From an uncultured Oscillospiraceae bacterium (lineage in GTDB: Bacteria > Bacillota > Clostridia > Oscillospirales > Ruminococcaceae), in contig CANNTZ010000009.1 of the NCBI GenBank assembly GCA_947522735.1, forward strand, positions 1-55,118: a stretch of 55,118 bases of DNA, given 5' to 3'. The notes under the pieces were generated by a model. It had not been told where the DNA came from. It ran no database searches and saw nothing but the letters and a program-made list of their open reading frames with translations. The stretch's first letter is position 1; each line of letters begins with the position of its first letter. This document shows positions 50,130-55,118 of this stretch, piece after piece. The translations under genes and the position numbers were made by a program.

Positions 50130-51329
50130 ATGATACCGCTCGCCAAAATGTCGATGAACACCAGTAAGAAAAAGCTGCTCAAGCATATTTTCAAGCACAG
50201 CGAGATAACAAGAGGCGACCTCGTCAAGGCGACCGGCCTGAGCAACCTCACCGTCACCAAGCTTGTCGCCGAAATGCTCGAGCAATCCCTCATCATCGAG
50301 GACGGCGTTATCTCCTCCAGCATCGGACGGCGTCCGAACGTGCTTAAAATCAACCCCGAATACCGCTACGTCATCAGCGCGGACATTGGCTTTCACGAAT
50401 TTCGCATCGGTGTCGTGCGCTTCAACGGCGAGATACTCGAAACCCGGTCGATACTCAATTCCAGCATGGTCACCCCGCGCAAAACCGTCGATTTCGACGA
50501 CCTCTGCTCGTTTATCACCGAATTTCTCAAAAAGTACGGCAGGGATCGTTTTCTCGGCATCTGCGTCGGCATAAGCGGCATGGTCGATCCGCAGAGGGGC
50601 AAGGTCGTGTTCTGCCCCAACGTCGCCGGCTACGACAACATGGATCTCGCCGACCGCCTGTGCGAAAGGCTTAATCTCCCGGTCTACGTCGATACCACCG
50701 CACGCTGTAACGCCATCGGCGAGCAATATTTCGGCACCGGCTTCAACGTCCGCAACCAGATATTCGTCTCGCTTGGCTACGGCACCATCGCCTCCGGAAT
50801 AATCCTCGGCGGCAAGCTTTTCTACGGCGCAAACGGCTACGCCGGAGAAATCGGTCACAACATGGTTCGCAACGGCACCCACTCCTACTGCACCTGCGGC
50901 CGCCACGACTGTCTCGAGCTCTATTCCTCGCTGATAATGATGCTCGAAAAATTCTCCGCCATCCTGCTCCGTCACCCGGACGATATCCCAATCTATATAA
51001 AGAACCCCAGCGTCGTGACGCCGGAGGAGTTCCGCGCCGCGATAAACGCCGGGAATCGTGAGGCGTCCGGCATCTTCTCAGCCGCCTGCAAGAACATCGC
51101 CGATATCATCGCACCGGTCATCAACACCCTCAATCCCGAGCTCGTCATCCTCGGCGGCGCGCTTCCGGTCATTCTTCCGGAATCGGTGGCAATCATCGAG
51201 AACTCCGCCATGCGCATGACGCTCTTGCCCGCGTGGAAGAACGTCTCTATCAAGAGCTCCACCCTTGGCAGCAACGGGCCGATAATCGGCGGCGCGCTCC
51301 AGATAATCAGCCGCTATCTCGACTTCTGA
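50130..51329 (+). CDS. ROK-family transcriptional repressor (NagC/XylR-like)
   Basis: A 399-aa regulator. The N-terminal winged helix (about 12-75, ITRGDLVKATGLSNLTVTKLVAEM) is followed by a ROK sugar-binding domain. A zinc motif is seen in YCTCGRHDCLE after EIGHNMVRNG. The catalytic Asp of ROK kinases normally lies in an END-A-N motif; here it is VDTTARCNAIGE, so it should not phosphorylate sugars. GAAAGGAAG precedes the ATG. It stands alone, with a palindrome between its own -35 and -10. The effector sugar and target genes are unknown. Confidence 0.9.
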   Translation: MIPLAKMSMNTSKKKLLKHIFKHSEITRGDLVKATGLSNLTVTKLVAEMLEQSLIIEDGVISSSIGRRPNVLKINPEYRYVISADIGFHEFRIGVVRFNGEILETRSILNSSMVTPRKTVDFDDLCSFITEFLKKYGRDRFLGICVGISGMVDPQRGKVVFCPNVAGYDNMDLADRLCERLNLPVYVDTTARCNAIGEQYFGTGFNVRNQIFVSLGYGTIASGIILGGKLFYGANGYAGEIGHNMVRNGTHSYCTCGRHDCLELYSSLIMMLEKFSAILLRHPDDIPIYIKNPSVVTPEEFRAAINAGNREASGIFSAACKNIADIIAPVINTLNPELVILGGALPVILPESVAIIENSAMRMTLLPAWKNVSIKSSTLGSNGPIIGGALQIISRYLDF

Positions 51330-51349
51330 TGCGGTCAACACGCTGTGCA

Positions 51350-51386
51350 GCGCGTGCGGGATCTTTTTTCCGCCCGCGCTTTTTTG
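51350..51386 (+). terminator. Terminator of the ROK gene
   Basis: GCGCG-x-GCGG (51350-51359) pairs with CCGC-x-CGCGC (51370-51379), followed by TTTTTTG. Confidence 0.85.
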
Positions 51387-51521
51387 AAAGAGAGAAAATT
51401 TTCTCCACAACAGCAGCGATACACTGCGTAAATGCTGCGTTAATAATTGTATCGTATAATAAAAGCTGCAACATATTCTCAGCCATTTCAAGCCGCTGTT
51501 CTGAAAGGTGTATTCAAAGCT

Positions 51522-52157
51522 ATGCCGATGGTTCGCAAAAAGGTACGCTCCGCGCTGCCGTTATATATCGCCGCGGCCGCATGGGCGGTCTGCGCGCTCA
51601 TCTTCCCAATGTACAAGCTCGTTTGGCTCGCCGTCGCCGTTCTCGTGGCAGCGGGAGCCTATATCGCTGCGCGGCTGCTCTGCCGCGAGCGCGAGGTGAC
51701 GGTATACGAGCCCGAAAAGCCCGCCGTGACCGGAGACAGAGCTGTGGACGATACGCTCAGCGCCGCCTCGCGCCAGCTCGATTCGCTTGAAGCAGCCGCC
51801 GGACGCGTCTCCGACCCCGGCCTGCGAGACGCGATAGCCCGCATGGTGAGCGCCGGACGCAGGATTATCGCCGAAGCCGCCCGCCGTCCCGAAAAGCTTC
51901 CAAGGCTGCGCCGCTTCCTCGGCTACTACCTGCCGACGGCGGTCAAGGTGATCGATTCCTACGTCCACATGAAGTCGGAAGGCGTCGAGGGCAGACACTC
52001 CTCCGAGGTCGTCGAGGGCGTCGAGCGCAACGCCGGGCAGATAGCCTCCGCCTTCGAGGCGCAGCTCGACTCGCTCTACGCCGATGAAGCGCTTGATATC
52101 TCCACCGACCTCGAGGTGCTCGAAAGGATGCTGAATTCCGACGGACTGACACGCTGA
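51522..52157 (+). CDS. XpaC-like membrane protein
   Basis: A 211-aa protein. Two adjacent N-terminal membrane spans (about residues 11-30 and 33-51) precede a cytoplasmic helical domain. YYLPTAVKVIDSYVHM and the C-terminal LDISTDLEVLERMLNSDGL are hallmarks of the XpaC (5-bromo-4-chloroindolyl phosphate hydrolysis) family. The name reflects a phenotype; the molecular role is unknown. GAAAGGTG lies before ATG 51522. A TATAAT (51455-51460) suggests a promoter, though the -35 is poor. XpaC genes are typically paired with telA, as here (51-bp gap). Confidence 0.87.
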   Translation: MPMVRKKVRSALPLYIAAAAWAVCALIFPMYKLVWLAVAVLVAAGAYIAARLLCREREVTVYEPEKPAVTGDRAVDDTLSAASRQLDSLEAAAGRVSDPGLRDAIARMVSAGRRIIAEAARRPEKLPRLRRFLGYYLPTAVKVIDSYVHMKSEGVEGRHSSEVVEGVERNAGQIASAFEAQLDSLYADEALDISTDLEVLERMLNSDGLTR

Positions 52158-52208
52158 TACCGCATACGATAAAATGATATACGCAGACACGAGAAAGGAT
52201 CGATAAAA

Positions 52209-53333
52209 ATGTCAGAATATACGCCCACCCTCCGGCTCGATAACGATGCTCCCGCTGCGCCCGGCGCGTCCGCGCTCCAGCCCGCGACTGAAGCCGTGCT
52301 CGAAAACGTCTCGCTCTCGCCGGAGGAGCAGAAGCAGGTAGACGAGTTCGCCAGAAAGATCGATATCACCGACTCGTCGCTCGTCATGCAATACGGCTCC
52401 GGCGCGCAGAAAAATATCGCAGATTTTTCCTCAACGGCACTTGAGAGCGTCCGCACCAAGGATCTCGGCGCAATCGGCGATTCGCTCGCACAGCTTGTCG
52501 GAGAGCTGCGCGGCTTCAACGAGGAGGCGGACAAAAAGGGGTTCCTCGGCATCTTCCGTAGCTCCGCACGCAAGCTTGACAACCTGCGCGCACGCTATGC
52601 CAAAACCGAATCAAACGTCGAAAGGATCACCGACGCCCTTGATAACCACCGCATCGCCCTGCTCAAGGATATCGCGATGCTCGACAAGATGTACGACCTA
52701 AACCTCGCCTACTTCAAGGAGCTGACGATGTATATCCTCGCCGGAAAAAAGAAGCTTGCCGAGGTGCGCTCCGTCGACATTCCGCAGCTTGAGGCGCGCG
52801 CCAGAGCCTCCGGGCTTCCCGAGGACGCGCAGGCCGTCAACGACATGACCGGAATGGCCGACCGCTTTGAAAAGTGCCTGTATGATCTTGAGCTGACGCG
52901 CAACATCTCGATACAGACAGCTCCGCAGATACGCCTTATCCAGAACAACGATGCGCTGATGTCACAGAAGATACAGACCTCGCTTGTCAACACCATCCCG
53001 CTTTGGAAGCAGCAGATGGTGCTCGCGCTCAGCCTTGAGCATTCCCGTCAGGCGATGGAGGCGCAGCGCGCCGTCACCGATCTCACCAACGAGATGCTGC
53101 TTCGCAACGCCGAGACGCTCAAGACCGGCACCGTTGAGACGGCCAAGGAATCGGAGCGCGGCGTCGTGGAGATCGAGACGCTGCAAAAGACCAACCAATC
53201 GCTCATCGAGACCATCGACGAGCTGATAGCCATACAGAACGACGGACACGCCAAGCGAGCCGCAGCCGAGCTTGAGCTTGGCAGGCTTGAAAACGACCTG
53301 AAGGCCACGCTGCTTGAGATGCGGAGCCGTTAA
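52209..53333 (+). CDS. telA: TelA-like toxic anion resistance protein
   Basis: A 374-aa, almost wholly helical cytoplasmic protein of the TelA/YceH family. Typical features are GFLGIFRSSARKLDNLRARY, a long coiled-coil core, and RLIQNNDALMSQKIQTSLVNTIPLWKQQMVLALSLEHSR, the most conserved family block. Homologues are linked to tellurite, envelope stress and antimicrobial resistance, but the mechanism is unknown. GAAAGGATCG precedes the ATG. It follows the xpaC-like gene and precedes a LemA-like gene by 15 bp, so the four genes to 54888 are probably one operon. Confidence 0.92.
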   Translation: MSEYTPTLRLDNDAPAAPGASALQPATEAVLENVSLSPEEQKQVDEFARKIDITDSSLVMQYGSGAQKNIADFSSTALESVRTKDLGAIGDSLAQLVGELRGFNEEADKKGFLGIFRSSARKLDNLRARYAKTESNVERITDALDNHRIALLKDIAMLDKMYDLNLAYFKELTMYILAGKKKLAEVRSVDIPQLEARARASGLPEDAQAVNDMTGMADRFEKCLYDLELTRNISIQTAPQIRLIQNNDALMSQKIQTSLVNTIPLWKQQMVLALSLEHSRQAMEAQRAVTDLTNEMLLRNAETLKTGTVETAKESERGVVEIETLQKTNQSLIETIDELIAIQNDGHAKRAAAELELGRLENDLKATLLEMRSR

Positions 53334-53348
53334 CGCAGGAAAACTGAT

Positions 53349-53900
53349 ATGAAGCTGAGATTTATCGAAAAAAGAATACCCGCGATAGCTATATTTACAG
53401 CCGTCGTAATACTGACCACGCTTGCATCAGGCAGCGTCTCTCTCTCCCGTGAACGCAGCCGTGCCGAACGCGTCTTTACCGACGGCGTGAGGTCGGACGG
53501 GATGAGCATCGGCTATGACCTTGACCAGCGCGCCGAGGCCGCATACAACCTTGCGGGCATCGCAAAGCGCTATCTTGACGGCAGCGACGGCATAAATGCG
53601 CTGCTTGCGGCCCGCGACGCGCTCACCGGCGCAAAAAGCGTGTCCGAAAAATATGCCGCCAACCTTGAGCTGTCCGTCGCGACCGACGCGCTCTATTCCG
53701 AGCTGAAGGAGGCGCAGCTCAGCGACAAGGATCGGACGCTCGCCGCCGGGCAGTATCAGGACATGCTCTCTCACAACGACGCCATCTCGCGCGACGGCTA
53801 CAACTCTTGCGCTCTCGAATTTAACCGGAAGCTTGAAAAATTCCCGGCTTCACGCATCGCCAGAATCGCCGGGATCAAGCCGCTCGAAACCTTTGATTAA
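53349..53900 (+). CDS. LemA-like membrane protein
   Basis: A 183-aa protein with an N-terminal membrane span (about 10-30) and a helical outer or cytosolic domain. The C-terminal block NSCALEFNRKLEKFPASRIARIAGIKPLETF corresponds to the YN-x3-V-x2-FN...FP...A region of LemA proteins. The N-terminal half is less typical, so the assignment is moderate. A GCAGGAAAAC site precedes the ATG. LemA and TPM proteins are commonly encoded together; here the TPM gene follows after 40 bp. Confidence 0.75.
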   Translation: MKLRFIEKRIPAIAIFTAVVILTTLASGSVSLSRERSRAERVFTDGVRSDGMSIGYDLDQRAEAAYNLAGIAKRYLDGSDGINALLAARDALTGAKSVSEKYAANLELSVATDALYSELKEAQLSDKDRTLAAGQYQDMLSHNDAISRDGYNSCALEFNRKLEKFPASRIARIAGIKPLETFD

Positions 53901-53940
53901 ACAAAAAATAGCTGTATTTTAGGGGGACGATAGCTTAAAA

Positions 53941-54888
53941 ATGAAAAAGATCTCTGTACTTTTCACCTCGCTCCTGCTCTCGGCGCTGCTCGTTCTTTCG
54001 GGCGTCACCGCTCTGGCGGACGATCTGATTGCGCCGACAGACAGTTTTTTCGTCGCCGACTACGCGAATGTCATTGACGAGGACGACGAAAACCACATTA
54101 TAGATAAAAACGCCGCACTCTGCGAAGCGACCGGCGCGCAGATTGTCGTAGCGACCGTCGAATTTACCGGCAGCACTCCGATCGACGACTACTGCTACAA
54201 GCTGTTCAACAAGTGGGGCATAGGCGACAAAAAGAAAAACAACGGCGTTCTGCTGCTGCTCGCGACCGGCGAGGAGGACTATTACGTTCTCGCCGGAACC
54301 GGGCTGGAAAAGCTGCTGACGGGCGGCGTGCTTGGCAACATGCTTGACGAATATCTTGAGCCTGACTTTGCCACAGAAAATTACAGCGACGGCGCCGTGA
54401 AGATGTTCGACGCGCTCTATGACCGCGTCTCAGCCTATTATGGCTTTTCGCCTGAACAGCCGTCGCAGCCGTCCGCCCTCCCGGAGTACACCGAAAACGT
54501 CCGGGAAGAGCGGCGCACCAACCGCGGCTCGGTCATCTTTATCATCATTGTCGCCGTCATTCTGTTGATTGTGATATCCAATCTTCGCCGCGGTATCCGC
54601 CGTGCCACCGGCTTTTACGGCGTCCCGTTCGGCTTGGGCTTCCGTCCGCGCCGCCGCGGCTTTTTCCACACGCCACCTCCTCCTCCACCTCCCGGGGGCT
54701 TTGGCTTCGGAGCGCCCCCGCGGCGTTCCGGCGCTCCATATGGCGGCGGTTTCTCCGGCGGAGGCGGTTCCTCCCGAGGCGGTGGCTCCACCCGCGGCGG
54801 CTTTTCCGGCGGTTCATCCCATCGCAGCGGCTTCTCCGGCGGAGGCGGCTCCACCCGAGGCGGTGGCGCAGGCCGCGGCAGGCGATAG
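53941..54888 (+). CDS. TPM-domain membrane protein with a Gly/Ser/Arg-rich tail
   Basis: A 315-aa protein. A signal peptide (about 1-26) precedes a TPM domain (about 30-165: FVADYANVIDEDDENHI, GAQIVVATVEF, WGIGDKKKNNGVLLLLA, YYVLAGTGLEKLLTGG). One membrane span follows (about 196-214), then a low-complexity tail of Gly, Ser, Arg and Pro, including a run of seven prolines. TPM domains have been described as phosphatase-like or as photosystem assembly factors; here the role is unknown. The tail resembles YgcG-type proteins with GGGSSRGG repeats. AGGGGGA lies 13 nt before the ATG. Confidence 0.88.
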   Translation: MKKISVLFTSLLLSALLVLSGVTALADDLIAPTDSFFVADYANVIDEDDENHIIDKNAALCEATGAQIVVATVEFTGSTPIDDYCYKLFNKWGIGDKKKNNGVLLLLATGEEDYYVLAGTGLEKLLTGGVLGNMLDEYLEPDFATENYSDGAVKMFDALYDRVSAYYGFSPEQPSQPSALPEYTENVREERRTNRGSVIFIIIVAVILLIVISNLRRGIRRATGFYGVPFGLGFRPRRRGFFHTPPPPPPPGGFGFGAPPRRSGAPYGGGFSGGGGSSRGGGSTRGGFSGGSSHRSGFSGGGGSTRGGGAGRGRR

Positions 54889-54982
54889 CGCAGATTTAAT
54901 TGTGAAACAGTGCTCTTATATACAATTTATCCGCTCTGAATCTGTGCAATTAACCGAAACATCAAAAATTGAGTGTATCCCC

Positions 54983-55011
54983 TTGATTTTCCGGGCACTC
55001 CATGATATAAT
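54983..55011 (+). promoter_or_regulatory. Promoter of the tRNA-Pro gene
   Basis: TTGATT (54983-54988), 17 bp, TATAAT (55006-55011), 35 bp before the tRNA. Confidence 0.8.
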
Positions 55012-55046
55012 AGATAGCGGTCTCAGAGAGAGGCCGTTATCGATGT

Positions 55047-55118
55047 CCGGGTGTGGCGCAGATTGGTAGCGCGCTTGACTGGGGGTCAAGAGGCCGCAAG
55101 TTCAAGTCTTGTCACTCG
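55047..55118 (+). tRNA. tRNA-Pro (anticodon GGG), cut by the window end
   Basis: The acceptor arm starts CCGGGTG (55047-55053). The D arm is GCGCAGATTGGTAGCGC. The anticodon stem CTTGA/TCAAG encloses loop CTGGGGG, with anticodon GGG at 55081-55083. The T arm is GCAAG-TTCAAGT-CTTGT. The 3' acceptor strand CACTCG runs into the window edge, so the last one or two bases and any CCA lie outside. Confidence 0.93.

Overview
The window is 55 kb of GC-rich chromosome with short AT-rich promoter regions. It most likely comes from an anaerobic gut-type clostridium (Bacillota, Oscillospirales or Christensenellales-like). The evidence is an oxygen-sensitive pyruvate formate-lyase pair, an anSME-type radical SAM protein, sigma-A promoters and strong Shine-Dalgarno sites, a CcpA cre box, ECF and CUT1/LplB-type transporters, FAD-type glycerol-3-phosphate oxidation genes, and DeoR and ROK repressors. 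No transposase, integrase, phage gene, rRNA or CRISPR array was seen. One tRNA-Pro(GGG) is cut by the right edge.

Layout. 1-3.4 kb: a TldE/PmbA-like protein, an MBL-fold hydrolase and a small ferritin-like diiron protein, among repeat-bearing intergenic DNA. 3.4-5.5 kb (-): an ECF sigma factor translationally coupled to a membrane-anchored putative anti-sigma protein. 5.7-7.1 kb: a cytoplasmic GH29 alpha-L-fucosidase. 7.2-10.8 kb (-): an LplB/YtcP/solute-binding-protein oligosaccharide importer with a consensus promoter. 11.1-21.6 kb (-): a seven-gene, overlapping L-rhamnose locus with a TIM-barrel isomerase, two tandem GH106-like alpha-L-rhamnosidases, rhamnose mutarotase, rhamnulokinase and two amidohydrolase-fold proteins, one of which lacks its metal ligands. 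21.9-22.6 kb: a DeoR regulator. 22.8-24.9 kb (-): a class-III aminotransferase plus an SDR.

25.3-29.2 kb (+): a PRK06851-type NTPase, then DUF2325, DUF3793 and flavodoxin genes behind two GTTAGC-N4-GCTAAC boxes, then an anSME-like radical SAM protein. 29.2-33.2 kb: an aminopeptidase P and a cre-controlled GH2 beta-glucuronidase. 33.3-37.6 kb (-): a GlpA-like flavoprotein, a second FAD oxidoreductase, DUF1667 and a methyltransferase, behind a leader with a terminator-like hairpin. 37.9-40.5 kb: an orphan solute-binding lipoprotein and the truncated 3' part of a YesM-type histidine kinase. 40.6-45.3 kb: a MATE exporter, then pflB-pflA behind a ZTP (pfl-motif) riboswitch with its terminator. 45.3-48.2 kb (-): a signal peptidase, a KDPG aldolase-VOC fusion and an unknown membrane protein. 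48.4-49.9 kb: coaX and a probable pantothenate ECF S-component. 50.1-54.9 kb: a ROK repressor, then an XpaC-TelA-LemA-TPM membrane module. The end carries the tRNA-Pro.

The main theme is foraging on deoxy-sugar and uronic-acid glycans: fucose, rhamnose and glucuronate release, import by lipoprotein-dependent ABC systems, isomerase/kinase entry, and KDPG cleavage. Mixed-acid fermentation through PFL is tied to folate status by the ZTP riboswitch. The least explained parts are the rhamnose locus (no RhaD aldolase, a degenerate amidohydrolase partner), the GTTAGC-box operon, the glp leader and the dispersed intergenic repeats.
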